64,000 nucleotides of DNA from Luteimicrobium xylanilyticum (GTDB taxonomy: Bacteria > Actinomycetota > Actinomycetes > Actinomycetales > Cellulomonadaceae), in the NCBI RefSeq assembly GCF_009429125.1, contig NZ_CP045529.1, forward strand, positions 3,968,001 through 4,032,000. Reading direction: 5' to 3'. This document shows, in pieces, positions 27,885-36,376 of this stretch. Numbering within the stretch: the first letter of the stretch is position 1; each line of letters opens with the position of its first letter. The translations under genes and the position numbers were made by a program. The notes below the pieces were generated by a model, which made no database searches, had not been told where the DNA came from, and saw only the letters and a list, made by a program, of their open reading frames with translations.

Positions 27885-28727
27885 TCAGCGTGCCCGGCCG
27901 GGGGCAGCGACGGCGCTGGCGGACTGCGTCAGCCCCTCACCGCCAAGATCGACTCCAGCTGCCTGCTTGACGACCGGGGCGGTGGCCGGGTCATCGATCA
28001 CGGCCGATCGGTCCCGGGGAAGGAAACCCGCCGCTTCTGCCTGGACTGAGCTTGTTGAGTGGCTGGTAATCAGACCGAGGGCGAGAGCGGTGATCGTCCG
28101 CTCGAGCTGAGCGGCGAAGTCAGCCTGGATGAACCGTAGCGATGGATCGTTGTCATATGCCTGTCGCAGTGCGTCGGCGGGGTGGGTGTGAGACCACAGC
28201 GCGCCCGCGAGCACGATCGTCGTGGTAGCCACCTCCAACGCGTCGCTGTAGTGAATCTCGGGAAGCATCCGGTGGAGGAACGCTGCGAAGTCGGCCAGGC
28301 TGTCGTGGGCGCCGCGCTTGTATGCAGCCACGGTCGCCGTCGAGACGTTGTGCTCCAGGACTGCGGCCTGGGCGCTTAGGAGCTCGCAGAGCATGGTGTG
28401 GGCGGCGAACGACGCGGCGACAGCGGAGGAGATCGCCGCCACGCGCGCCCGTACCGATGCACCCTTGACGAGCAAGGCGGGCAGCTCCCCCATCACTTCA
28501 GCCATGAAGTCGTGCGCGAGCAGCGCGAGCAGTTCCAGCAGGACCGCTTCACGAGACTCGAAATAGCGCAGCACGTTGGACTTGGCCAACCCGACATGAC
28601 GGCTCAGCCCGGTCAGGGTGAGCTCGGAGACAGGCATGTCGGCCAGCATCGCTGCCGCAGCCTGCAGGATCTCCCGTCGTCTGACCTCGCGCTGCTCCTC
28701 GCTTCGCGCACGCTGAAACGTACTCAC
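27885..28727 (-). CDS. TetR-family repressor (paralog 1)
   Basis: A 280-residue regulator. The N-terminal HTH spans about 15-62 (EILQAAAAMLADMPVSELTL, TGLSRHVGLAKSNVLRYFES). It is closely similar in this region to the regulator at 32241 (shared QRARSxEQ and LAKSNVLRYFExREAVLLELLA), so the two are paralogs. An unusual 50-residue C-terminal tail (SSVQAEAAGFLPRDRS) is not seen in the paralog. The GTG start follows TAATAT by six bases (28734-28739), so the mRNA is probably leaderless. An AGACC-N3-GGTCT operator abuts that -10, implying autoregulation. Confidence 0.85.
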   Translation of the reverse strand: MSTFQRARSEEQREVRRREILQAAAAMLADMPVSELTLTGLSRHVGLAKSNVLRYFESREAVLLELLALLAHDFMAEVMGELPALLVKGASVRARVAAISSAVAASFAAHTMLCELLSAQAAVLEHNVSTATVAAYKRGAHDSLADFAAFLHRMLPEIHYSDALEVATTTIVLAGALWSHTHPADALRQAYDNDPSLRFIQADFAAQLERTITALALGLITSHSTSSVQAEAAGFLPRDRSAVIDDPATAPVVKQAAGVDLGGEGLTQSASAVAAPGRAR

Positions 28728-28740
28728 GCCGACATATTAC

Positions 28741-28753
28741 AGACCGCAGGTCT
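28741..28753. promoter_or_regulatory. Operator AGACC-N3-GGTCT, tetR1 side
   Basis: AGACCGCAGGTCT, a perfect 5-bp inverted repeat with a 3-bp centre, one base from the TAATAT -10 of the leaderless tetR1 promoter and just upstream of the SDR -35. The same palindrome type recurs at 28786, 32214 and 34041. Confidence 0.75.
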
Positions 28754-28754
28754 C

Positions 28755-28783
28755 TTGCATGGTGGCGGGCCGCCTGTTAGTTT
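28755..28783 (+). promoter_or_regulatory. SDR operon promoter
   Basis: TTGCAT at 28755-28760 and TAGTTT at 28778-28783 with 17-bp spacing resemble sigma-70-type -35/-10 boxes. Transcription would start near 28790, inside the second operator, and run into SDR and DJ-1 genes. Confidence 0.5.
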
Positions 28784-28785
28784 AG

Positions 28786-28798
28786 AGACCGTCGGTCC
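28786..28798. promoter_or_regulatory. Operator AGACC-N3-GGTCC, SDR side
   Basis: AGACCGTCGGTCC, one mismatch from the perfect palindrome, placed over the predicted transcription start of the SDR operon, a classical repression position. Confidence 0.65.
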
Positions 28799-28836
28799 GT
28801 TACAGATCGGCGGAGCCTCACACAAGGGAGAAACGA

Positions 28837-29673
28837 ATGAGCGCCAAGGTCGCACTCGTCACCGGGGGGTCATCCGGCATCGGTGAGGTCACCGCGCTGC
28901 GCCTGCAGAAGGCGGGCTTCGCCGTCTACGCGGCGGCCCGTCGCACTGATCGAATGGCCTCGCTACGCGAGGCAGGGATCCACACCATCGCACTCGACGT
29001 GACGGACGAGGCGTCGGCGGCTGACGCGGTGCGCGACGTCGTCCAGGCAGAGGGACGGATCGACGTGCTGGTCAACAACGCCGGCTACGGCTCCTACGGG
29101 GCACTCGAAGAAGTGGATCTCGCCGAAGCCCAAGCTCAGCTGGACGTGAACGTGCTGGGGCTGGCGCGGCTCACCCAGCTGGTGCTCCCGACCATGCGCG
29201 CCCAGGGCAGCGGCACCATCGTCAACATCAGCTCGATGGGCGGCCGATTCGCAACCCCTATGGGCGCCTGGTACCACGCGAGCAAGTTCGCGGTCGAGGG
29301 CCTCAGTGACGCGTTGCGGTTGGAGCTGAACCGATTCGGCATTCACGTCGTCCTTATCGAGCCCGGCTCGATTCAGACCGAGTGGGGCAGCATCGCCGCC
29401 GACAAGCTGCGCGCAACCTCCGGTCATGGCCCATACGCCGAGCAGGCCAACGCCATGGCCGCCTCGCTCGAGTCGAGCTCCCGACCGGGTGCGCGAATGA
29501 CGAGCCCCGCCGACGTCGTCGCCCGTGCGGTGACCAAGGCAGCCACCGCACGCCGGCCACGGACCCGTTACCAGATCGGCTTCGGTGCTCGCCCGATGAT
29601 CTGGCTCAGCCGCGTGCTGCCCAACCGCACGTTCGACACCCTCATCAAGCGAGCCTCCAGCGTCCCCGCGTAG
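28837..29673 (+). CDS. SDR-family oxidoreductase (DHRS7-like)
   Basis: A 278-residue classical SDR. TGGSSGIGEV is at residues 9-18, VNNAGYGSYG near 89, catalytic Ser in INISSMGG and Tyr/Lys in WYHASKFAVEG. The EPGSIQTEWG loop and basic, longer C-terminus fit the group that reduces ketones, retinoid-like or steroid-like substrates. GGGAG lies upstream of the ATG. It leads an operon with the DJ-1/PfpI gene 48 bp downstream and is divergent from tetR1 with two operators between, so it is probably repressed by TetR1 or its paralog. Confidence 0.85.
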   Translation: MSAKVALVTGGSSGIGEVTALRLQKAGFAVYAAARRTDRMASLREAGIHTIALDVTDEASAADAVRDVVQAEGRIDVLVNNAGYGSYGALEEVDLAEAQAQLDVNVLGLARLTQLVLPTMRAQGSGTIVNISSMGGRFATPMGAWYHASKFAVEGLSDALRLELNRFGIHVVLIEPGSIQTEWGSIAADKLRATSGHGPYAEQANAMAASLESSSRPGARMTSPADVVARAVTKAATARRPRTRYQIGFGARPMIWLSRVLPNRTFDTLIKRASSVPA

Positions 29674-29721
29674 ACACCGAACCGGGCAACGTCTCCGCAT
29701 CACAGCGAAGGAGCATCTTCC

Positions 29722-30756
29722 ATGTCGAACAACACAGGGCGCCCGCGGGCGCTGATCGTCCTGTCCTCCGCCAAGCGGTTGCCACTGGCCGAGCCGAACT
29801 CCCACCCCGGGATCTCGACCGGGTTCTTCCTGGTCGAGCTCGCCGCAGTGATGGCCCAGTTCGAGGAGACCCACGACTTCGTCCTGGCCACTCCCGATGG
29901 CGCTGTCCCTCAACTGGACATCAACGGCCTGGCCCTAAACTTCCACGGCGCCGGCTCCCTGGGGCCCGCCACGGTGCGGCACACCATCCAGACGGACGCG
30001 GAAAGGCTGACGCCCGACCAGCTGCGCGAGCGCAATCCGAAGCTGGTGGCACGCCGTGAGGCGGAGCTGGACCTCGCCCGCCGCCAGCTGGGACGCTTGC
30101 CGGTCTCCGAACCCCTGCCCAAGACCGACCGCGAGGCGATCTCCATCCGCGACGAGGTCATCGCAAGCTTTGCAGGTGTCCCGGAACGGGACTACTACTC
30201 GATCCGGCAACTGGTGTCGATGCACCGCGACCCAACCAGCGCCTTCTCGCTGACGGACTTCGACTTCGTCCACATGCCCGGCGGCCACGCCCCCATGGTC
30301 GACTTCTACGACAACCCATGGATGGGGGAGCTGCTGCACACGCTGCACGAGGCGGGCGTGCCGATCTCACTGATCTGCCACGCGCCGATCGCCCTGACGT
30401 CCGCCCGATACCGCGTCCTTCCGGACGGCACGGTACGAACGAACGAGAACCACGACTTCACGGGCGCACACATCACCACGGTCCCTCGATGGGGGGAACG
30501 GTTCATGCTCGCTTCCCAGTATCCGAAGGTCCCCGGTGAGAGGACACGTCTGCCCTACTACGTCGACGTCGCCCTCAAGGACGCCGGCTATGACGTCAAC
30601 CTGACGCTGAACCCCACCGCCGTCAAGGTGATCTGGGACGAATCACGCGAGGTCCTCACCGGCAACGGTCCTCAAGCCGTGGACGCGCAGACCGCACGTC
30701 TAGTCGAGCTGCTCGGGCAGCGCGAGACCACCGTCACCACCCACGCCACCAGCTGA
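29722..30756 (+). CDS. DJ-1/PfpI-superfamily protein (Hsp31-like)
   Basis: A 344-residue class I glutamine-amidotransferase-like protein. The nucleophile elbow is SLICHAP with Cys219, preceded by FVHMPGGHAPMVD, which resembles the GGHG region of Hsp31-type glyoxalase III/chaperones. It is longer than minimal DJ-1 proteins because of a helical insert (about 90-150). Second gene of the SDR operon. A role in aldehyde or methylglyoxal detoxification alongside the reductase is plausible but inferred. Confidence 0.78.
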   Translation: MSNNTGRPRALIVLSSAKRLPLAEPNSHPGISTGFFLVELAAVMAQFEETHDFVLATPDGAVPQLDINGLALNFHGAGSLGPATVRHTIQTDAERLTPDQLRERNPKLVARREAELDLARRQLGRLPVSEPLPKTDREAISIRDEVIASFAGVPERDYYSIRQLVSMHRDPTSAFSLTDFDFVHMPGGHAPMVDFYDNPWMGELLHTLHEAGVPISLICHAPIALTSARYRVLPDGTVRTNENHDFTGAHITTVPRWGERFMLASQYPKVPGERTRLPYYVDVALKDAGYDVNLTLNPTAVKVIWDESREVLTGNGPQAVDAQTARLVELLGQRETTVTTHATS

Positions 30757-30880
30757 CATCCCTGCGGCCCCTCTCCCCTTCCACAGCCTGGAGAGTCGAT
30801 GAAGGACCCAGCGCCGGACCGACCCCAGCCACGCGATCAGCACCTCGTCCCCATCCGCAAGACCTCGAGGTACCCGGGCC

Positions 30881-32179
30881 ATGGCAGCTCCCAGCGATGA
30901 ACCAGCGGCGCGGGCGCACGCGCAGGGAGCGCGCCCGCGCCCCGGCACGAGCCTCGGCCACCGTCCGGCCCTGATGGCCGGGCGGGATCCGAACGAGGAG
31001 CACCGCACGGCGACCCCGCTCGAGCTCCTGTTCGACCTCACCTTCGTGGTCGCGTTCAGCCAGATCTCATCCCAGGTGGCGCGCTACCTGGAGGCCGACG
31101 ATCTGCTGACAGCCGTCGCAGGGCTGGGCTTCACGATGTTCGCCGCTACCTGGGCATGGATCAGCTACACCTGGCTCGCGTCCGCTTACGACAACGACGA
31201 CATCCTGTTCCGGGTGGCGACCCTCGTGGAGATGGTGGGTGTCCTCGTGCTCGCCCTCGGCGTTCCACCGATCTTCCACTCGATCGCTGCGGGGCAGCAC
31301 CTCGACAACAGCGTCGCGGTCGCGGGCTACGTGATCATGCGCCTGGCGACCATCGCCCTGTGGCTGCGCGCAGCACGTCACGATCCGCGGCATCGGCCCG
31401 TGTGCCTCTCGCATGCCACGAGCATCGCGGTCGCGCAGGTGTTCTGGATCGCGCTGATCTTCCTCAACTTGCCGATCGGACTTACCCTCGCGATCGCCGC
31501 CGTCCTTGGCCTGTTCGAGCTGGCAGCGCCCAGGCTCACCCAGAAGCGGTTCGGACAGACCCCGTGGCACGCTCACCACATCGCAGAGCGTTACGGGTTG
31601 CTGTTCATCATCGCCCTCGGCGAGATCATCCTCGGGACGATCCTCGCGATCTCTGCTGTGGTCCAGGAGCAGGGATGGACCCTCGAAGCGGCGCTCGTCG
31701 CGTGTGGTGGCACCAGCCTGGTCTTCGGGTTGTGGTGGTTGTACTACACCGTTCCAGCAGGCCGGCTCCTCGCGCGCTACCGCGACCGGGCTCAGACCTG
31801 GTCCTACGGGCAGATGCTCTTGTTCGCTGCCCTGGTGGCGGTCGGAGCAGGCCTGCACGTGGCCGCCCAGGTGATCTCTCACGAGGCGCACGTCAAGGCA
31901 ACGTTCGCGCTCCTGACCGTGGCGATCCCGGTCTTGGTGTGCGAGCTCGTGCTGTTCGCGCTCTATGCCCAGCTCCTCGGCACGCTCGACGTCTTCCACC
32001 TCTTGCTGCTCCTCGCCAGCGTCGGACTCTTGGTCCTGAGCGTCGTCGCCGGGTACGCCGGCGCGAGCATCGGCGCAGCCCTGCTCGTCGTCGCAGCAGC
32101 GCCGGCCGTCATCGTCGTGGGCTACGAGACAGTCGGGTACCGGCACGAGGCGGCCCTGCTCGAACGCATCGGGGCCTGA
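30881..32179 (+). CDS. ltrA: LtrA-family membrane protein
   Basis: A 432-residue multi-pass protein of the bacterial low-temperature-requirement A family. The signature RDPNEEHRTATPLELLFDLT is at about 34-53 and ERYGLLFIIALGEIIL about halfway. Around 12 hydrophobic helices. The molecular function of the family is not established. An ATG 93 bp downstream (MAGRDP) is an alternative start nearer the family N-terminus. It lies between the SDR operon and the second TetR gene and may be read through from the former. Confidence 0.85.
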   Translation: MAAPSDEPAARAHAQGARPRPGTSLGHRPALMAGRDPNEEHRTATPLELLFDLTFVVAFSQISSQVARYLEADDLLTAVAGLGFTMFAATWAWISYTWLASAYDNDDILFRVATLVEMVGVLVLALGVPPIFHSIAAGQHLDNSVAVAGYVIMRLATIALWLRAARHDPRHRPVCLSHATSIAVAQVFWIALIFLNLPIGLTLAIAAVLGLFELAAPRLTQKRFGQTPWHAHHIAERYGLLFIIALGEIILGTILAISAVVQEQGWTLEAALVACGGTSLVFGLWWLYYTVPAGRLLARYRDRAQTWSYGQMLLFAALVAVGAGLHVAAQVISHEAHVKATFALLTVAIPVLVCELVLFALYAQLLGTLDVFHLLLLLASVGLLVLSVVAGYAGASIGAALLVVAAAPAVIVVGYETVGYRHEAALLERIGA

Positions 32180-32213
32180 CGAAGTGGCTCGCCGCACGCA
32201 CGACACCACCTAC

Positions 32214-32226
32214 AGACCCGCGGTCT
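32214..32226. promoter_or_regulatory. Operator AGACC-N3-GGTCT, tetR2 promoter
   Basis: AGACCCGCGGTCT, a perfect palindrome two bases upstream of TACAGT (32229-32234), a -10 element six bases before the ATG. This repeats the operator/-10/leaderless-start arrangement of tetR1. Confidence 0.75.
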
Positions 32227-32240
32227 TCTACAGTGACAGC

Positions 32241-32978
32241 ATGGAGACGTTCCAACGCGCACGAAGCGACGAGCAACGCCTCATCCGACGTCAGACCATC
32301 CTGCGCGCGGCTATCGAGATGCTCAAGGAGATGCCGGTCTCGGCGATCACCCTGAACGAGCTGAGCCGCAGAGTGGGTCTGGCCAAATCCAACGTGCTGC
32401 GCTACTTCGAGACGCGCGAGGCGGTCCTGCTCGAGCTCCTGGCACAGCTTGCTGCCGATTTCCTCGCCCAGGCCGAGGAAGCGCTTCCCTCCGGGATCCA
32501 CCCCGGCGACGCGCCCAGCGACCGGGCTCGGTCGCTGTCCCACGGCCTCACGACCGCTCTCGAGGAGCACCCGATGCTGTGTGAGCTTCTCAGCGCGCAA
32601 GCCGGTGTGCTCGAGCACAACGTGACCACACCGGTCGCGGCCCGCTACAAGCAGGCGGCACGTGAGTCCACGCTGAGGCTCGCCGATCTCATCCAGCAGT
32701 CCCTGCCCGAGCTCGACCGCGAGCGAGCGGACCGCGGGGCGACGCTCGCCGTCATCCTCATCGGCGCCCTGTGGTCCCACAGCCACCCTGCCAAGGCCGT
32801 CCAGGACGCATACGACGCGGATCCCGAGCTCGCACTGTTCAACACGCCGTTCCCGGCAGCGTTCGAGCACGCTGTCGATGCGCTGCTCGTCGGTCTTCTT
32901 ATCGAGACGGAACGCGAGACAGCCCGGGCCACGGCGCACAGCACCGCCGAACCCCTCGAGTCCGTTTCTGCTCCCTGA
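32241..32978 (+). CDS. TetR-family repressor (paralog 2)
   Basis: A 245-residue regulator, paralog of the one at 27885-28727. The HTH covers about 15-62 (SAITLNELSRRVGLAKSNVL). ATG 32241 is chosen because METFQRARSDEQ aligns with MSTFQRARSEEQ of the paralog and because it sits six bases after a -10 box; a GTG 57 bp upstream would run through the operator. The ligand domain has the LCELLSAQAGVLEHNVTT stretch common to both. Probably autoregulated, and perhaps cross-regulating with paralog 1. Confidence 0.87.
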   Translation: METFQRARSDEQRLIRRQTILRAAIEMLKEMPVSAITLNELSRRVGLAKSNVLRYFETREAVLLELLAQLAADFLAQAEEALPSGIHPGDAPSDRARSLSHGLTTALEEHPMLCELLSAQAGVLEHNVTTPVAARYKQAARESTLRLADLIQQSLPELDRERADRGATLAVILIGALWSHSHPAKAVQDAYDADPELALFNTPFPAAFEHAVDALLVGLLIETERETARATAHSTAEPLESVSAP

Positions 32979-32980
32979 AC

Positions 32981-33025
32981 GTGCGAGCGCGCCGGACGGT
33001 GATCCACCGTCCGGCGCTCTCGCAC
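32981..33025. terminator. Bidirectional hairpin between tetR2 and SDR
   Basis: A 20-bp stem (32981-33000 with 33006-33025) with a single mismatch around a 5-base GATCC loop, placed between two convergent genes. There is no long T run, as usual in high-GC actinobacteria. Confidence 0.75.
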
Positions 33026-33075
33026 CCTCTGCCACCGCGCTCCAGGCAGGTTGCGCGGGCCCCTCGTGTTCGTTG

Positions 33076-33897
33076 CTAGCCGACTTCGGTCGGGTCGATG
33101 AAGAGGGCCTCGCCGGTTTGTGCGCTCCAGGCGCGGTCCTGGATGGCCTTGATCCACGGGACGATCTGCTCCGGGACGACGTTGCGGAACCGGGAGGCGC
33201 CCTCCTCGGCCACGCGGACGATCACGTCGATGACTTCTTGAGGGTCGAGCTGGCCATCGAGGGCAGTGTCCAGCCCGGCGAGAAGCTCGGGTCGCGTCAG
33301 GGTGGTTGCCGGGTCGAACCAACGCAGCATCGTCTCGCCACCGCGGTCATTGAAGCCCGTGCCGTACACGCCCGGATTCACGGTGCAAACATCGACCCCG
33401 GTTCCGGACAGTTCGGTCCGAAGCCCTTCGGTCAGGCCCTCCAGGGCATGCTTCGTGGAGGTGTAGATCGCGGCGAACGGCATCGTGATCAGGCCACCCA
33501 TCGAGGTGACGTTGATGATCTTGCCCTCCCCTCGCTCGACCATCTGTCGAGCGACGCCCTGGCACATGGCCAAGGTCCCGAAGACGTTGGTCTCGTAATT
33601 GCGTCGCACCAGGTCCAGTGGGATCTCCGCGACCGGTCCGGTCTCCATGATCCCCGCGCTGTTGATTAGGACATCGACCGGGCGCCCGAGGGCCGCGGCT
33701 CGATCCCCGGCGTCGGTGATGTCGAGAACGACGGCCTCGAGCTCGACCCCAGCCTCGCGCGCGGCCGCGAGAAGCTCGGTGGCCTGCGGGCCGATCTGGA
33801 CTCCTGCGGTGACGTGATGCCCGCGACGGGCCAGCTCGAGCGCGGCACCACGGCCGAAACCGCTGCCCGCCCCGGTGACAAGGATGTTCCTGGACAT
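33076..33897 (-). CDS. SDR-family oxidoreductase
   Basis: A 273-residue classical SDR. TGAGSGFGRG is at residues 8-17, INSAGIM follows, catalytic Ser is in NVTSMGG and Tyr/Lys in IYTSTKHALEG. The C-terminal DVIVRVAEEGASRFRNVV region fits SDR family members acting on hydrophobic ketones. ATG 33897 directly precedes the Rossmann strand. Its upstream region carries two copies of the AGACC-N3-GGTCT-type operator, so it belongs to the same small regulon as the SDR at 28837. Confidence 0.85.
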   Translation of the reverse strand: MSRNILVTGAGSGFGRGAALELARRGHHVTAGVQIGPQATELLAAAREAGVELEAVVLDITDAGDRAAALGRPVDVLINSAGIMETGPVAEIPLDLVRRNYETNVFGTLAMCQGVARQMVERGEGKIINVTSMGGLITMPFAAIYTSTKHALEGLTEGLRTELSGTGVDVCTVNPGVYGTGFNDRGGETMLRWFDPATTLTRPELLAGLDTALDGQLDPQEVIDVIVRVAEEGASRFRNVVPEQIVPWIKAIQDRAWSAQTGEALFIDPTEVG

Positions 33898-34040
33898 GGT
33901 GATGTCTCTCTCTTCCGTTCGCGTCGACGCCCGACGGCCGCATACCTCGAGGCGAGCACGGCGGCCGGGCCCCAAACATGGGCTTCCGACTCGGTAGCCG
34001 CACGCAGGAGCCCGCGCGGTCACCTAGCCCTCAACTTAGC

Positions 34041-34053
34041 GGACCGCTGGTCT
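34041..34053. promoter_or_regulatory. Operator GGACC-N3-GGTCT upstream of SDR 2
   Basis: GGACCGCTGGTCT, one mismatch from the palindrome. With the site at 34064 it brackets CTTGTATAG, whose complement contains TATACA, a possible -10 for the minus-strand SDR. Confidence 0.65.
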
Positions 34054-34063
34054 CTTGTATAGA

Positions 34064-34076
34064 GGACCGGTGTTCT
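34064..34076. promoter_or_regulatory. Degenerate second operator upstream of SDR 2
   Basis: GGACCGGTGTTCT, a weaker copy of the same motif, 23 bp from the first, about two helical turns. Confidence 0.45.
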
Positions 34077-34112
34077 GTTAATCCTGCCGGCGGCGTCACC
34101 CGAGTCGGCCGA

Positions 34113-35063
34113 TTAGAAGGGCAAGTCCGAGGGGGGACTGAAGCCCAGGTTCCCGGCTTGGGCCCTGCCTGCGGCAATGGCAGCGGCCAGCGTCCTCCAG
34201 AGCATCCGGGGGTCACGGTGCAGCCGCGAGGGAAGCCGAAGATCGCTGGGCGGAGCGAGCAGGAGCGAGGCCGCCCCGCCGACACTTCCCGAGGCCACCG
34301 TGGCGACGGTCGCCCGGTAGCGTGATGGTCGTTGCCGGTAGGCCGTTTCAAGGGCTGGGTTGAGTCGCCGCAGGTAGCGGGCCACCACCTTGTCTGCGTG
34401 GCCGAAAGACGGTGCTGTCCCGAGCGGTCGCGAGGTCACCACGATCACGTGGGTGGCGCCAAGTTGCAGGGCCGAGTGCACAGGCACCGGCTCGGTCAGA
34501 CCTCCGTCGAGCCATGATCTGCCGCGCAGCCGCGTCGGAGGCCCGGCGAGCAGGGGCAGCGAGCCGGAGGCGTGGATCGCCGCCAGCAGGTCACGCGGCC
34601 CTGTGAAGCCGGTTAGCGCCACGGGCGCGGCGGACTCGACATCGGTGGCAACGACCGCGAGCTCGGGACCACGCCTTCGGGGCGCCGCGAGGTCCGTGAG
34701 CCGGAATCGGTCCTCGAGTCGCGCAACGACGCCCCGGCCGTCAACGACAGGCCGGGCAACCAGGGCTCGCTCGAAGCCGACCAGCTGCCGGTCGGAGAAG
34801 ATCTCCACATAGGTCTCGGCGACCGGTCCGAGCACGCCCAAGGCGACGGCCGCAGCGTTGACTGCGCCCGCGGAGGTCCCGATCGCGAGGTCCACCACGT
34901 CGAGGAGACCGAGCTCCTCCAGAGCTCTCCCGAGGCCGGCCGAGACGATGCCGCGCGCCCCGCCGCCCTCGAACACGACCGCGAGGCGCGCGCCGTCGCT
35001 ACGCATCGCATCCGGCTGGGTGCGGCGACGCATGAGGAGGTCGACCACCTCTGAGGCTGCCAC
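34113..35063 (-). CDS. Patatin-like phospholipase
   Basis: A 316-residue patatin-fold serine hydrolase. The oxyanion motif is EGGGARG (about 32-38), the nucleophile elbow is IGTSAGA, and the catalytic Asp is in LDGGLTEP. No membrane segment apart from a weak C-terminal hydrophobic patch. These enzymes hydrolyse acyl esters of phospholipids or related lipids using a Ser-Asp dyad. It may be the last gene of the minus-strand operon starting with glutaminase, but a 138-bp gap separates it. Confidence 0.85.
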   Translation of the reverse strand: MAASEVVDLLMRRRTQPDAMRSDGARLAVVFEGGGARGIVSAGLGRALEELGLLDVVDLAIGTSAGAVNAAAVALGVLGPVAETYVEIFSDRQLVGFERALVARPVVDGRGVVARLEDRFRLTDLAAPRRRGPELAVVATDVESAAPVALTGFTGPRDLLAAIHASGSLPLLAGPPTRLRGRSWLDGGLTEPVPVHSALQLGATHVIVVTSRPLGTAPSFGHADKVVARYLRRLNPALETAYRQRPSRYRATVATVASGSVGGAASLLLAPPSDLRLPSRLHRDPRMLWRTLAAAIAAGRAQAGNLGFSPPSDLPF

Positions 35064-35201
35064 CTGTGAATCCCTTCTGTGGGCGAAGTGAGCTCCGCGA
35101 CGCGATTGGCATGCCCAGGCCAGCCGGGCAGGTAGTTTGCGCTGCAGAGGGTGACTGCGTTTCGGAGCCCCGGCCCGTGGGGCCAGAGTCGTCGCGGTGG
35201 G

Positions 35202-36350
35202 TCAGCCAGGGGCCGGCGCGCCGAGCTCGGTGCGGCGGCGTCCTGCGAAGGTCAGCATCAAGGCGGTTCCGATGAGTGCCCAAGCCGCGAGCACCACGAC
35301 GTCGCGGGCCAGGCCGGCACCGTCGAAGTAGACGACCGAGCGCACTCCGTGCGTGCCTGCGCCGGGTGGCAAGAGCCAGCCGATTGCCCGCCAGAAGGGC
35401 GGCAGCAACGGCGCCGGATAGGCACCGCCGGCGCTGGGGTTGCCAAGGACCACGAACAACAGCACCGCGATTCCGATCCCGATGATCCCGGTCATGGTCT
35501 GGATGGCCATCGTGAATGCCCCGACCGCGAAGACCACCAGCGCGCCGAGCAGGGCCAGAGGCACGAACGACCCCGACAGTGCCTCAAGCACCGACTCCGC
35601 CACCAGCGCGCCCAGGAAGCCCGACGCGATGGAGTAGACGACCAGGCCCCCTAGACGGATGATGCCGCGTTGCCGTGTGCTCGGGCGTTCGCCTGCGCTG
35701 ATCCCGAGGATCGCCGCCACCAGGTACCCGCCGACGACCCACCCGACCGTCAGGTAGAAGGCGGACAGCCCGCGACCGTCACCGCGACCCGCCGGGACCA
35801 GATCCGTGGTCACGAGGGTGCGTGCCTGTTCACGGTCGGCCTGCTCGAGGACCGCCGCCACAGCCTCGGACACGGCAGCTCCCTCGGCCGACGACACGTA
35901 GAGGGTGTCCTGTGTCCCGGTGCCAACTACGAGCGCGCCGTAGGCGGATCGATCACGCACCTGCTGCCTGGCCTCGTCGGCCGAGTCATGGACTGTGGCG
36001 TGGACCGGTTCACCGGCGATCGCGTTCAGCGCGGCGGCGGTCTGCTCGGCAGCTGGCAGGCTCGGGGCCGAGACGGCGACCGCGATCCGGTGGGGCGTCG
36101 GGTCGTGGAACGCACCGAGATAGCTCGCGATAAACGCGACCTGGAGCCCCAGCACGCCTACCACCAGCACGAATGCCCGAGGAGTGATCGCGTCGCGCAG
36201 GTCGGCCGCCCACCGAGCGCCCTGTCTGGCCGCCGAGCTCGCGGCACCAGGAGCACGCCGGCGGTGTGGCTGCCCCTGGCCGGACGAGGCTTCAGGTTCG
36301 GTGGGTGAATCGTGTGCGTCTCCGCGCGTGTCATCGTGTTCGTGCGCCAT
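35202..36350 (-). CDS. YhgE/Pip-like (DUF3533-type) membrane protein
   Basis: A 382-residue protein: charged, Ser/Gly-rich cytoplasmic N-terminus (1-55), one membrane helix (about 60-80), an extracellular domain (about 85-170), and five to six C-terminal helices resembling the ABC-2 permease core. This layout is that of YhgE/Pip/DUF3533 export-type proteins. ATG 36350 lies 26 bp after the upstream MFS stop, so it is co-transcribed with MFS and glutaminase. It may help export or membrane assembly; the substrate is unknown. Confidence 0.65.
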   Translation of the reverse strand: MAHEHDDTRGDAHDSPTEPEASSGQGQPHRRRAPGAASSAARQGARWAADLRDAITPRAFVLVVGVLGLQVAFIASYLGAFHDPTPHRIAVAVSAPSLPAAEQTAAALNAIAGEPVHATVHDSADEARQQVRDRSAYGALVVGTGTQDTLYVSSAEGAAVSEAVAAVLEQADREQARTLVTTDLVPAGRGDGRGLSAFYLTVGWVVGGYLVAAILGISAGERPSTRQRGIIRLGGLVVYSIASGFLGALVAESVLEALSGSFVPLALLGALVVFAVGAFTMAIQTMTGIIGIGIAVLLFVVLGNPSAGGAYPAPLLPPFWRAIGWLLPPGAGTHGVRSVVYFDGAGLARDVVVLAAWALIGTALMLTFAGRRRTELGAPAPG

Positions 36351-36376
36351 TGCCTGTCCTTTCTCGCCGCGAGCCG

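Noticed and set aside
30799-30900. A 33-codon frame with a good GGAGAG site upstream of ltrA
   Set aside because: The peptide is basic and featureless and overlaps the ltrA start out of frame. Possible leader, but not supported enough to annotate.
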